A stretch of 64,000 bases of DNA, from NCBI RefSeq assembly GCF_004011805.1, contig NZ_RCHJ01000015.1:124001-188000 (forward strand), read 5' to 3'. The position numbers and the translations under genes are program-made. This DNA is from Piscinibacter defluvii. GTDB taxonomy: Bacteria; Pseudomonadota; Gammaproteobacteria; Burkholderiales; Burkholderiaceae_C. The notes below the pieces were generated by a model, which did no database searches, had not been told where the DNA came from, and saw only the letters and a list, made by a program, of their open reading frames with translations. Shown one piece after another: positions 8,651 through 17,036 of this stretch (positions within the stretch are counted from its first letter, which is position 1; each line of letters starts with the position of its first letter).

Positions 8651-10366
8651 CTAGTGCTCGCTGTACTCGAAGTAGTCGAAATCCGCAGGCAAGCGCTGGC
8701 CCGACAGATCCTGGCAGCACATGCCGACGAAGGCGCTCGTGAAGGCCGGTGAGTAGTTCCCCAGGACCTTCATGACCATCCTGTCGACCCACGATCTCAC
8801 CAGGTCGTGATTCTCGTCGGACAGGGTGCTGGCGTCGCAGGGCTTGCCGATCGCCTTCCAGTCTTCGCCATCGGCCGAGTAGCTGAACACCAGGCGGCTG
8901 TCCGTGATGCTCGCACGCAGGCGGATCCGGCCTGCGTCGTTGACGGGGACGGGGTTCCACAGCAAGGGCCTGGCGACGTACTTGCTCGATCCGATGATGT
9001 CCAGGACCTTTCCGAGCCTCTCGTCGTGGGTGATGCGCAGGTAGTAGTAGTTGCCCGTGTCGTACCAGGCGATGAGACCCGCGGACTGGAGGAAGCTCCG
9101 GGGCTCGAACTCGACGCAGGTTTCCGCCCTGCAGGTGAACGACTGCTGGCGGCGGGCGACGAGGGCCTGGGTGAACAGCGAGCCGAGGCCTTCGCGCCCC
9201 TTCAGTCGAAGAAAGCCGGGGCGTTCACCGAGCGACAGGCTGTCTTCGCCCAGCGGAACCCTCAGGGTCTGGTACTCCAATCCCAACTCGGGCGCGTCGA
9301 AGTCGTCGCGGGCGGGCTTCGAGGGCCAGGCCTGGGCGGGGAGGCCCGGCGCCGGGACCGTGAGTTCGGGATACCGGCTGCCACTCTCGAGCCTCAGCCA
9401 CCCGTCATCGCCCCAGGTCACCTTCTGCAGCGCCGACTCCCGTCCCAGGGGGCACCGGGCCTGCCGGGTCCCCTTGACGGGCCTGGAGCAGAGATGGGGC
9501 AGGTACCACTCGCCGCCCTGCGTCTCGACGAGGCTGCCGTGTCCCGCCTTCTGGAGCGTCAGTGCGCGCCTGCCCCGGGACGTCAGCACGGGGTTGTCCG
9601 GGTGCACCTCGTAGGGTCCGCCGATGGCCCGGGAGCGCGCCAGGGTCACCGCGTGATTCCAGCCCGTTCCGCCCTCCGCCGTCATCAGGTAGTAGTACCC
9701 GCCGCGCCGGTAGATGTGCGGGCCCTCGGTCACCCCGAGTCTTGTTCCCGTGAAGATCACCGTCGGGTCGCCGACGAGCTTCTCCTGCTCGTGGGCGTAC
9801 TCCTGCATCACGATGCCCTTGAACGGGTTCACGGCGCCGGCACCCCACTTGACCAGCATCCTGAGGCCGGTCAGGTAGTGCAGCCGGCCGGACTGCATGA
9901 AGTACATCGGCCGGTAGTCGAATGCCGCCCACAGAAGCCATTTCCGGCCGTCGGTGTCATGGAACAGGGAAGGGTCGAAGCCGGCGTTGACCAGGTGCAC
10001 CGGCTCCGACCAGGGGCCCGTGATGTCCGGGGCCGTGACGAGATAGGTGTAGAGGTCGTTCATCGGGCCGCCGTGCATGCCGCTCATGCACATGGCATTC
10101 GTGTACACGAGGTAGAAGGTCCCGTCGTGATGGCTGAGACAGGGGGCGAAGACACCGCCCGAGTCCTTGACGCCCCGCAGATCGAGCTGGGAGGTCCTCG
10201 TCAACGGGCGCGTGAGCAGGCGCCAGTGGACGAGATCGCGCGAGTGGTGGATCTGCACGCCGGGGAACCACTCGAACGTCGACGTCGCGATGTAGTAGTC
10301 GTCGTCGACCCTCAGGATCGACGGGTCGGGGTTGCATCCCCGCAAGATGGGGTTCTTGATCTTCAT
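8651..10366 (-). CDS. glycoside hydrolase family 43 beta-xylosidase-like enzyme
   Basis: 571 residues. An N-terminal five-bladed GH43 propeller contains NPDPSILRVDDDYYIATSTFEWFPGV (catalytic-base Asp region), HSRDLVHWRL, GVFAPCLSHHDGTFYLVYT, DPSLFHDTDGRKWLLW and the acid Glu region GVTEGPHIYRRGGYYYLMTAEGG. A C-terminal beta-sandwich from about residue 370 (DDFDAPELGLEYQTLR to the end) is typical of XynB-type enzymes. No signal peptide, so it should act on imported xylo- or arabino-oligosaccharides. Start chosen at MKIKNPIL; a longer in-frame start at 10429 adds an unsupported tail. No sugar transporter or other glycosidase lies nearby, so it is an isolated gene here, possibly acquired. Substrate inferred from family. 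Confidence 0.9.
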   Translation of the reverse strand: MKIKNPILRGCNPDPSILRVDDDYYIATSTFEWFPGVQIHHSRDLVHWRLLTRPLTRTSQLDLRGVKDSGGVFAPCLSHHDGTFYLVYTNAMCMSGMHGGPMNDLYTYLVTAPDITGPWSEPVHLVNAGFDPSLFHDTDGRKWLLWAAFDYRPMYFMQSGRLHYLTGLRMLVKWGAGAVNPFKGIVMQEYAHEQEKLVGDPTVIFTGTRLGVTEGPHIYRRGGYYYLMTAEGGTGWNHAVTLARSRAIGGPYEVHPDNPVLTSRGRRALTLQKAGHGSLVETQGGEWYLPHLCSRPVKGTRQARCPLGRESALQKVTWGDDGWLRLESGSRYPELTVPAPGLPAQAWPSKPARDDFDAPELGLEYQTLRVPLGEDSLSLGERPGFLRLKGREGLGSLFTQALVARRQQSFTCRAETCVEFEPRSFLQSAGLIAWYDTGNYYYLRITHDERLGKVLDIIGSSKYVARPLLWNPVPVNDAGRIRLRASITDSRLVFSYSADGEDWKAIGKPCDASTLSDENHDLVRSWVDRMVMKVLGNYSPAFTSAFVGMCCQDLSGQRLPADFDYFEYSEH

Positions 10367-10495
10367 TCGTGCGTCGGTTCCCGATGCCTGGCGCGCCGGG
10401 CGCAGGGGCAACGGGCCGTCCATGCCCACTGCGGGAAGAGGCTTGTGCGAATCACTGGCCGGTCGCGCAGAGACCGCGCGTGCCGTCGGCCGGCC

Positions 10496-10870
10496 CTAGG
10501 GTCGCGGCCCCCGCCCTCGCCATGCCGACAGCACGATGGCCGCGCCCGCGGCGATGAACGCCGAAGGCACGAGCCAGGCCGGCACCGCCAACTGACCCAG
10601 GGGGACGTCGAGGGCGCGCCATCCGCCGGCCGCGACAAAGCACGTGCCGAGCACGAGCGCGAACCAGTCCGGCCTCAGGCCGAGGCGCCTGCGCGCCGCC
10701 TGGCCGCCGAGCATGATGAGGCCGGTCCCCACGAAGAAGACGGGCCAGCCGACGTCCGCCAACAGGGCCGTGCCGACCCACATCAGGAAGACGCCCCAGC
10801 CGACGGTGTCGACCTTGGCGGCGCTCGGTGTCTGCGCTCGTCCCGGCCGATCCTCTTCAGTGCCGTTCAT
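10496..10870 (-). CDS. small membrane protein of unknown function
   Basis: 124 residues. A polar N-terminus (MNGTEEDRPGRAQTPSAAKVD) precedes about four hydrophobic segments: GWGVFLMWVGTALLADVG, PVFFVGTGLIMLGGQAA, WFALVLGTCFVAAGGW and LVPSAFIAAGAAIVLSAW. The ATG at 10870 has a strong Shine-Dalgarno (GGAGGTG) six bases upstream. I recognise no family. It stands alone between the GH43 gene and ugd, and nothing nearby indicates a role. Confidence 0.7.
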   Translation of the reverse strand: MNGTEEDRPGRAQTPSAAKVDTVGWGVFLMWVGTALLADVGWPVFFVGTGLIMLGGQAARRRLGLRPDWFALVLGTCFVAAGGWRALDVPLGQLAVPAWLVPSAFIAAGAAIVLSAWRGRGPRP

Positions 10871-11068
10871 GTGCCACCTCCTCGCTGCGTCGCCCGCCAA
10901 GCCGGATGACGCCACGCCCACTCGACGGCACTCTGCGCCGACGCATGGCGGCGGCCGTTGCGCCGGGTCAAGCGAGCGGCAGCCTTGCGGTGCCCGGCGC
11001 AGCGCAGCGGATGTTGCCGAAGCGCCGTGCAGCGACAGGCGATCGACGTGTCCGAACGCGGACTCTTG

Positions 11069-12436
11069 TCAGGCCGGCAGCGCCGAGTGTTCGGCAGGCG
11101 CCGGCGCGGTCTGCGGCGTGGCGACGAACGGGCGGCCGATGCCCATGTGGCCGAAGCCGAGCGCGCGCAGCGTGGCCGGGTCGTACAGGTTGCGGCCGTC
11201 CAGGATCAGCGGCTGGCGCAGGTGGCCGCGCAGGCGCTCGAAGTCCGGGCTGCGGAACTCGTGCCATTCGGTGACGACCAGCAGCGCGCTGGCGCCGGCC
11301 GCCGCCGCGTAGGGCTCGTCGACCAGGCTCAGGCCCGGGCGCGGCGACACCCCCGCCATCGCCACCGGGTCGTAGGCCTGCACGCGCGCGCCGCGGGCGA
11401 GCAGCTCGTCGATGATGGTCAGGCTCGGCGCCTCGCGCAGGTCGTCGGTGCCGGGCTTGAAGGCCAGGCCCCACAGCGCCAGCGTGTGGCCTTCGAGCTG
11501 CTCGCCGAACAGCGCCACCACCCGTTCCACCAGCAGCCGGCGCTGCTGCTCGTTGACCGACTGCACCGCGCCGACGATGCGCAGCTCCAGGCCGACCGAT
11601 TCACCCATACGGCGGATCGCCTTCACGTCCTTGGGCAGGCAGGAGCCGCCCCAGCCGCAGCCGGCGTAGAGGAAATGCGTGCCGATGCGCGGATCGCTGC
11701 CGATGCCCTGGCGCACACGCTCGATGTCGGCGCCCAGGCGCTCGGCCAGCAGCGCCATCTCGTTCATGAAGCTGATGCGCGTGGCCAGCATCGCGTTGGC
11801 GGCGTACTTGGTCAGCTCGGCGCTGCGCACGTCCATCACCAGCAGGCGGTCGCGGTTGCGCAGGAAGGGCGCGTACAGCGCGCGCATCAGCAGCTCGGCC
11901 TGTTCGTCGTCGGCGCCGACGATCACTCGGTCGGGCCGCATGAAGTCGTCGATCGCCGCGCCTTCCTTCAGGAACTCGGGGTTGGAGACCACCGCGTAGC
12001 GCAGCGCGACGCCGCGCCGCTGCAGCTGCTCGTCGATCGCGCGGCGCACCCGCTCGGCGGTGCCCACCGGGACCGTGCTCTTGTCGACCACCACCTTGTA
12101 GTCGGCCATGTGGCGGCCGATGCTCTTGGCGGCGGCCAGCACATGGTCGAGGTCGGCCGAGCCGTCCTCGTGGGCCGGCGTGCCCACCGCGATGAAGATC
12201 ACCGTCGCCGCCTGCACCGCCAGCGCGGCGTCGGTGGTGAACTGCAGACGCCCGGCGGCGGCGTTGCGTGCCACCAGCGTATCCAGCCCGGGCTCGTGGA
12301 TCGGGATCTCGCCGCGGCCGAGCGCGGCGACACGCGCCTCGTCGATGTCGACGCACACCACGCTGTTGCCCATCTCGGCCAGGCAGGCCGCGGTGACCAG
12401 GCCGACGTAGCCGGCACCCAGGACGCTGATCTTCAT
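11069..12436 (-). CDS. ugd: UDP-glucose 6-dehydrogenase
   Basis: 455 residues. Oxidises UDP-glucose to UDP-glucuronate with two NAD+, supplying acidic sugar for polysaccharide or glycolipid. The N-terminal Rossmann motif is ISVLGAGYVGLVTAACLAEMG. Also seen are TVPVGT, NPEFLKEG (catalytic Glu region), ELTKYAANAM with the active lysine near residue 210, and GCGWGGSCLPKDVKAI with the nucleophile Cys266. The C-terminal domain contains FKPGTDDLREAPS. The ATG overlaps the TGA of the upstream glycosyltransferase (ATGA), so the two are made together. The pairing suggests glucuronate transfer or an exopolysaccharide or glycolipid product. Confidence 0.95.
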   Translation of the reverse strand: MKISVLGAGYVGLVTAACLAEMGNSVVCVDIDEARVAALGRGEIPIHEPGLDTLVARNAAAGRLQFTTDAALAVQAATVIFIAVGTPAHEDGSADLDHVLAAAKSIGRHMADYKVVVDKSTVPVGTAERVRRAIDEQLQRRGVALRYAVVSNPEFLKEGAAIDDFMRPDRVIVGADDEQAELLMRALYAPFLRNRDRLLVMDVRSAELTKYAANAMLATRISFMNEMALLAERLGADIERVRQGIGSDPRIGTHFLYAGCGWGGSCLPKDVKAIRRMGESVGLELRIVGAVQSVNEQQRRLLVERVVALFGEQLEGHTLALWGLAFKPGTDDLREAPSLTIIDELLARGARVQAYDPVAMAGVSPRPGLSLVDEPYAAAAGASALLVVTEWHEFRSPDFERLRGHLRQPLILDGRNLYDPATLRALGFGHMGIGRPFVATPQTAPAPAEHSALPA

Positions 12437-13671
12437 GCTCGCTCCAGGAGTGAAACCGGGGCCGGGGACGGCGTGCTGCCGGCCCCGCAGGCGGCGCCGA
12501 GGTGGCTCTCGAAGCGCGCCACCACCGCCTCCCAACCCAGGCCCTGCGCGGTGGCCAGCGCCTGCGCCGCGAGCCGCGCGCGCAGCGCGTCGTCGCGCGC
12601 GAGGGCCACGGCGGCGGCGACGAACGCGGCGCTGTCGCCGGCCGCGGCCAGCCGGCCGTTCTCGCCGCTGCGGATCAGCTGCCCGGCGGCCGCATGGTCG
12701 AAGGCCAGCACCGGCAGGCCGCTGGCCAGCGCCTCCACCGTGACGTTGCCGAAGGTCTCGGTCAGGCTCGGGAAGAGGAACAGGTCGAGCGACGCGTAGT
12801 GCGCCGCGAGGTCGTCGCCGCCGCGCATGCCGGCGAAGACCGCGTCGGGGCAGGCCGCGGCCAGCTCGGCACGCAACGGGCCGTCGCCCACCAGCACGAG
12901 CCGGGCGCGCGGCAGGTTCTCGCGGATCGCGCGGAAGGCCGCCAGCACGACGCCCAGGTTCTTCTCCGCGGCGAGCCGGCCGACGCAGCCCACCACCAGG
13001 TCGCCGGGCGCGGCGCCCCAGGCGCGGCGCAGGTCCTCGCTGCGGCGCGCCGGCGCGAAGCGCTGCGTGTCCACGCCGCGCGGCACCACCTGCAGGCGCT
13101 CGAAGCCGGCCGCCGCGAGGTCGGCGCGCAGCGCCTCGGTGGGCACCAGCGTGCAGACGCAGCGGTTATGGAACTTGCGCAGGTAGGCCATGATGGGCCG
13201 CTGCAGCCAGCCGACGCCGTAGTGACGACTGTAGGCGTGGAAGTTGGTGCGGAAGTCCGAGGTCGCGGGCAGCTGCAGGTGGCGCGCGGCCTGCAGCGCC
13301 GACCAGCCGAGCGGCCCTTCGGTGGCCACGTGCACCACGTCGGGCCGGCGCAGCGACCAGAGCTTGACCAGCGCGCGCTTGGACGGCACGCCCATGCGCA
13401 GCTGCGGGTACTTCGGGATCGCCAGCCCGCGCATCAGCACCTCGTGGAAACCGGGCTCCGCATCGGGCCGGTCGCCCTCGGCCTGGCGCGGCCGGATCAG
13501 CTGCACGTCGTGCTGGCGCCGATGCAGGCCCTCGACGAACTGCGCCGTCGTCGTGGCCACGCCGTTGACCTCCGGCGGGTAGGTCTCGGTGACGAAGGCC
13601 ACGCGCATCGAGCGCCGGCGCGCCGGGATCTCGTCGACCTGCAGCTCGAGCGTGTCGTCCATGCCCTGCAT
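12433..13671 (-). CDS. glycosyltransferase family 4 (GT-B fold)
   Basis: 412 residues. The first GT-B half begins MRVAFVTETYPPEVNGVATTTAQF (residues 22-45), with DVVHVATEGPLGWSAL. The second half carries VVGCVGRLAAEKNLGVVL, ARLVLVGDGPLRAEL and the EX7E-type donor site FLFPSLTETFGNVTVEALASGLPVL. Family members of this type transfer mannose or glucuronate/glucose to lipid acceptors. The start is uncertain: ATG at 13671, 13662 or 13608 all fit, and 13608 is where the homologous core begins. It shares an ATGA overlap with ugd, so UDP-glucuronate is a plausible donor. No signal peptide; it likely works at the inner membrane face. Confidence 0.9.
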   Translation of the reverse strand: MQGMDDTLELQVDEIPARRRSMRVAFVTETYPPEVNGVATTTAQFVEGLHRRQHDVQLIRPRQAEGDRPDAEPGFHEVLMRGLAIPKYPQLRMGVPSKRALVKLWSLRRPDVVHVATEGPLGWSALQAARHLQLPATSDFRTNFHAYSRHYGVGWLQRPIMAYLRKFHNRCVCTLVPTEALRADLAAAGFERLQVVPRGVDTQRFAPARRSEDLRRAWGAAPGDLVVGCVGRLAAEKNLGVVLAAFRAIRENLPRARLVLVGDGPLRAELAAACPDAVFAGMRGGDDLAAHYASLDLFLFPSLTETFGNVTVEALASGLPVLAFDHAAAGQLIRSGENGRLAAAGDSAAFVAAAVALARDDALRARLAAQALATAQGLGWEAVVARFESHLGAACGAGSTPSPAPVSLLERA

Positions 13672-13781
13672 CGTGAACGGCGAGTTCGACAGGCCGATGA
13701 CAGCCGTGCGGTCACAGCCGTTTCACGCGCGCGCATCACGATCGCGTCATCTCCTTCCCCCACGACAAGAGAGGATTGCCC

Positions 13782-14390
13782 GTGAAGCCATTCTTCGAGA
13801 CGCTGCGCATCCAGCGCTGGGACGACCACCGCTACTACCACCAGAGCCGCATCAACCAGAGCCTGCACTTCGTCAGCGCGGTCAGCTTCCTGGTGGCCTA
13901 TGCGCTGCTGTTCGTCGACCCGGCGATGGCCGCCATCGTCGGCTGGTGCGTCTCGATGACCACGCGCCAGGCGGGCCACTTCTTCTTCGAGCCGCGCGGC
14001 TTCGACCAGGTCAACGGCGTGAGCGACGAGTACAAGGAGGAGGTCAAGGTCGGCTACAACATCCGCCGCAAGATCGTGCTGCTGTCGGTGTGGGTCGGCC
14101 TGCCGCTGGTGCTGTGGCTGAGCCCCTCGCTGGGCGGGCTGATCGAACCGGCCGCCGGCTTCTCCGGCTTCGTGCACGACGTCGGCATCGCCTGGCTGGC
14201 GCTCGGCGTGGCCGGCCTGGGCTTTCGCGTCGGCCAGCTGTGGCAGCGCGACGGCGCGGTGCCGGCGCTGGCGTGGATGACGAAGATCCTCACCGACCCG
14301 GTGCACGACATCGTGCTCTACCACAAGGCGCCGCTGGCGCTGCTGCGCGGCGAGCTGATCGACCCGATGCCGCACGTGCGGCACCGTTGA
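13782..14390 (+). CDS. Mpo1/DUF962-like multi-pass membrane protein
   Basis: 202 residues. Four hydrophobic segments lie at roughly residues 30-50, 88-108, 125-145 and 158-172. The N-terminal part has the His-rich pattern YYHQSRINQSLHF (H20, N25, H29) followed by RQAGHFFFEP (H66, E70). It resembles the metal-binding layout of the Mpo1/DUF962 family, whose yeast member is an alpha-dioxygenase of 2-hydroxy fatty acids. The start is GTG at 13782, seven bases after AGAGAGG; an in-frame TTG at 13776 is too close to it. It lies between envelope and lipid genes on the other strand. Assignment rests on the His pattern, so the function is tentative. Confidence 0.65.
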   Translation: MKPFFETLRIQRWDDHRYYHQSRINQSLHFVSAVSFLVAYALLFVDPAMAAIVGWCVSMTTRQAGHFFFEPRGFDQVNGVSDEYKEEVKVGYNIRRKIVLLSVWVGLPLVLWLSPSLGGLIEPAAGFSGFVHDVGIAWLALGVAGLGFRVGQLWQRDGAVPALAWMTKILTDPVHDIVLYHKAPLALLRGELIDPMPHVRHR

Positions 14391-14398
14391 GCCGACGC

Positions 14399-16051
14399 TC
14401 AGGCAAAGCGCCGGCGCAGCATCTCCTTGAGCAGGCTGCGCCGGATCGCCTTGTTGCTGGCGCCGGCATCGCGCCACCACCAGCCGTCGGCCTGCATCTC
14501 GCGCGCGGCGGCGACGAACCTGGCGATCACCGCGTCGAGGTCCGCCTCCGTGTAGTTGAGGCTGAAGACGATGCGGCCGCTGCCCACCCACGACAGCGCC
14601 AGACCATGCGCGCGCAGGTAGAACTGCAGCATCCAGTTGTAGCGCGAGGGCTCCGTGTAGAGCACCGTCCAGATGCTCGACAGGTTGGCCACGCGCACCG
14701 GCACGCCCGCGGCCTCGAGCGCGGCGTTGAAGCGTGCCGCGCGTGCGTTCCAGCGCTCGTCCAGGCCGTCGTAGAGCGCCGCCACCTCGGGGCTCTCGAG
14801 CCGGTCGAGGAACGCGCTCATCGACGCCATCACCGCCGGGTGCGCGTTGAAGGTGCCGCGCGCGAAGCAGATGTCGGCCGGGCGTTCGTCGCGGAAGCGC
14901 TTCATCAGCGCCGCGCGCCCGCACACCACGCCCACCGGCAGCCCGCCGCCGAGCGTCTTGCCGTAGGTGACCATGTCGGCCTGCACGCCGAAGTACTCCT
15001 GCGCGCCGCCCTTGGCGAGGCGGAAGCCGACGAAGATCTCGTCGAAGATCAGCACGATGCCGCGCTCGCTGCACACCGCGCGCAGGCGCTTCAGCCAGTC
15101 CGCGTAGGCGGCGCGGTCGACGCCGGCGCGGCGGCTGCTGTCCACCAGCGACGAGTCGCCCGGCGCACTGGCGTTCGGGTGCAGCGCCTGCAGGGGGTTG
15201 ACCAGCACGCAGGCGATGTCGCGCCGGGTGCGCAGCACCGCGAGCGCACGTTCGTCCATGTCCTTGAGCGTGTAGGTCTCGCGCGGCGGCACCGGGTTGC
15301 CGGGGCCGGGCTGCACGTCCTCCCACCAGCCGTGGTAGGCGCCGCTGAAGCGCACCAGGTGGCGCCGGCCGGTGTGGTAGCGCGCCAGGCGCACCGCCTG
15401 CATCACGGCCTCGGTGCCGCTCATGTGGAACGAGACCTCGTCCAGGCCCGAGAGCGCCTTCAGGCGCTCGACGTTGCGCGCCACGCAGGGCAGGTAGCTG
15501 CCGAGGATGGGGCCGAGCGCGCGTGCGGCGGCGAAGCCTTCGTCCATGCAGGCCTTGTAGAAGTCCACGCCGAACACGTTGACGCCGTAGCTGCCGGTCA
15601 GGTCGTGGAAGAGGTTGCCGTCCACGTCCTCGAGCGTCACGCCGCTGGCGCGCGCGACGAAGCTGCTCGTCTTCAGGTGCTCGCGCACCAGCGGGCTGAA
15701 CTGGAAGGGCACGCGGTAGCGGCCGGTGAACTGCAGGTCCGAGAGGCCCTCGCGCGCCTGCGCTGTCAGCGCGATGCCCTTGGGGAAGCGCTCGGCGAAC
15801 TGCACCGCAAGGCGGAAGAAGCCGGCACGCCGCCGCGCCGCGACGTGCTCCGGTGCGCCGTCGACCGCGAAGAAGCGCGCCTCGTCGTAGGCGTAACCCG
15901 GGATCAGCGCGGCGATGCGCTTGGCGATGCGTGCGTGGCCGGCCAGCGAGCGGTGCTTGGCACGCGAGAGCTGCAGCCGCCGGTGCGCCTTCGGCAGCCC
16001 CCAGGCGAGCAGGCCGAGCGCAGCGGCGGTGAGCGCGAATCCGTCGTCCAT
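14399..16051 (-). CDS. class III PLP aminotransferase (glutamate-1-semialdehyde aminomutase-like) with N-terminal membrane anchor
   Basis: 550 residues, over 100 longer than glutamate-1-semialdehyde aminomutase. Residues 4-20 (GFALTAAALGLLAWGLP) are hydrophobic and could anchor it. Residues 21-110 are an extra domain. The class III aminotransferase fold follows: DVDGNLFHDLTGSYGVNVFG, HMSGTEAVMQAVRLAR, FSGAYHGWWEDV, LIFDEIFVGFRL with PLP-binding Asp337, and TYGKTLGGGLPVG with Schiff-base Lys365. The ATG at 16051 is preceded by AAGGGA. It is divergent from psd across 37 bases. A membrane-bound amino-group transferase beside phosphatidylserine decarboxylase suggests work on a lipid or carrier-bound substrate rather than haem synthesis; this is inference. 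Confidence 0.85.
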   Translation of the reverse strand: MDDGFALTAAALGLLAWGLPKAHRRLQLSRAKHRSLAGHARIAKRIAALIPGYAYDEARFFAVDGAPEHVAARRRAGFFRLAVQFAERFPKGIALTAQAREGLSDLQFTGRYRVPFQFSPLVREHLKTSSFVARASGVTLEDVDGNLFHDLTGSYGVNVFGVDFYKACMDEGFAAARALGPILGSYLPCVARNVERLKALSGLDEVSFHMSGTEAVMQAVRLARYHTGRRHLVRFSGAYHGWWEDVQPGPGNPVPPRETYTLKDMDERALAVLRTRRDIACVLVNPLQALHPNASAPGDSSLVDSSRRAGVDRAAYADWLKRLRAVCSERGIVLIFDEIFVGFRLAKGGAQEYFGVQADMVTYGKTLGGGLPVGVVCGRAALMKRFRDERPADICFARGTFNAHPAVMASMSAFLDRLESPEVAALYDGLDERWNARAARFNAALEAAGVPVRVANLSSIWTVLYTEPSRYNWMLQFYLRAHGLALSWVGSGRIVFSLNYTEADLDAVIARFVAAAREMQADGWWWRDAGASNKAIRRSLLKEMLRRRFA

Positions 16052-16088
16052 GTACGTCCCTTGTCCGAAAGACCGAGGTCTAACCGAG

Positions 16089-16964
16089 ATGATTGACACC
16101 GTCGTGAAAGCCGGCGCGTTGCGTCGCGTCCTGCAGCAGGAGGACCTGAACTTCCTGCTCACCAACCGCATCCCGCGCCTCTTGCTCACGCGGCTGATGG
16201 GACGCTTCAGCCGCATCGAGAGCCCGTTGCTGACACGCGCCTCGCTCGCCGTGTGGCGCCTGTTCACCGAGCTCGATCTCTCGGAGGCGAAGCCGCGCCG
16301 CTGGCGCAGCCTGCACGAGGTGTTCACGCGCGAGCTGGTCGAGGGCGCGCGCCCGGTCGACCCCGACCCGGGCGTGCTGACGAGCCCCTGCGACGCCATC
16401 GTCGGCGCCTGCGGCCAGGCGCAGCGCGACATCGTCGTCCAGGCCAAGGGCTTTCCGTATTCGCTGCACGAGCTGTTCGGCCCGAGCCAGGACCCGTCGC
16501 CCTTCGAGGGCGGCACGTACGTGACCTTGCGCCTGACCTCGGCGATGTACCACCGCTTCCACGCACCGGCGGAGGCGCGCCTCGGGCACGTGACCTACCT
16601 GAGCGGCGACACCTGGAACGTCAACCCGATCGCGCTGGCGCGGGTGGAGCGGCTGTTCTGCCGCAACGAACGCGCCGTGCTGCGTTTGACGCTGTCCGAC
16701 GGCACGCCGCTCGCGCTGGTGCCGGTGGCCGCGGTGCTGGTGGCGAGCATCCGGCTGCATGCGCTGGACGTGCTGCTGCACCTGCGCTGGAAGGGCCCGA
16801 ACGAGATGCCCTGCGACGTGGCGGTGGCCAAGGGGCAGGAGATGGGCTGGTTCGAGCACGGCTCGACCATCCTGGTGTTCGTGCCGCCCGGCTTCGCGCT
16901 CGCCGAGGGGGTGGCGCCCGGGCGGCGGCTGAAGATGGGGGAGCCCCTGCTGCGGCGGGTGTGA
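16089..16964 (+). CDS. psd: phosphatidylserine decarboxylase-family enzyme
   Basis: 291 residues. Converts phosphatidylserine to phosphatidylethanolamine at the inner membrane. Landmarks are FTRELVEGARPVD (the FxRxLKxGxRP-type motif), SPCDAIVG with the catalytic Asp102, YHRFHAP with histidines 155 and 158, GDTWNVNP, and the self-cleavage motif HGSTILVF, where cleavage between Gly258 and Ser259 generates the pyruvoyl cofactor. Length is normal for proteobacterial Psd. It is divergent from the membrane-anchored aminotransferase. It could be the housekeeping enzyme or a specialised paralogue acting on another serine-containing lipid; the neighbour makes the latter worth considering. Confidence 0.9.
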   Translation: MIDTVVKAGALRRVLQQEDLNFLLTNRIPRLLLTRLMGRFSRIESPLLTRASLAVWRLFTELDLSEAKPRRWRSLHEVFTRELVEGARPVDPDPGVLTSPCDAIVGACGQAQRDIVVQAKGFPYSLHELFGPSQDPSPFEGGTYVTLRLTSAMYHRFHAPAEARLGHVTYLSGDTWNVNPIALARVERLFCRNERAVLRLTLSDGTPLALVPVAAVLVASIRLHALDVLLHLRWKGPNEMPCDVAVAKGQEMGWFEHGSTILVFVPPGFALAEGVAPGRRLKMGEPLLRRV

Positions 16965-17036
16965 GGCCGGCCGCGGGCGCCACGACGAGCCCGCGCGGAA
17001 CCCGCGCTGCCGTGGCGCGCCGGCAGCGAGCGCCGA

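Noticed and set aside
14399-16051. Housekeeping hemL
   Set aside because: The class III core resembles it, but the membrane helix, extra domain and psd neighbour argue against the gene name.
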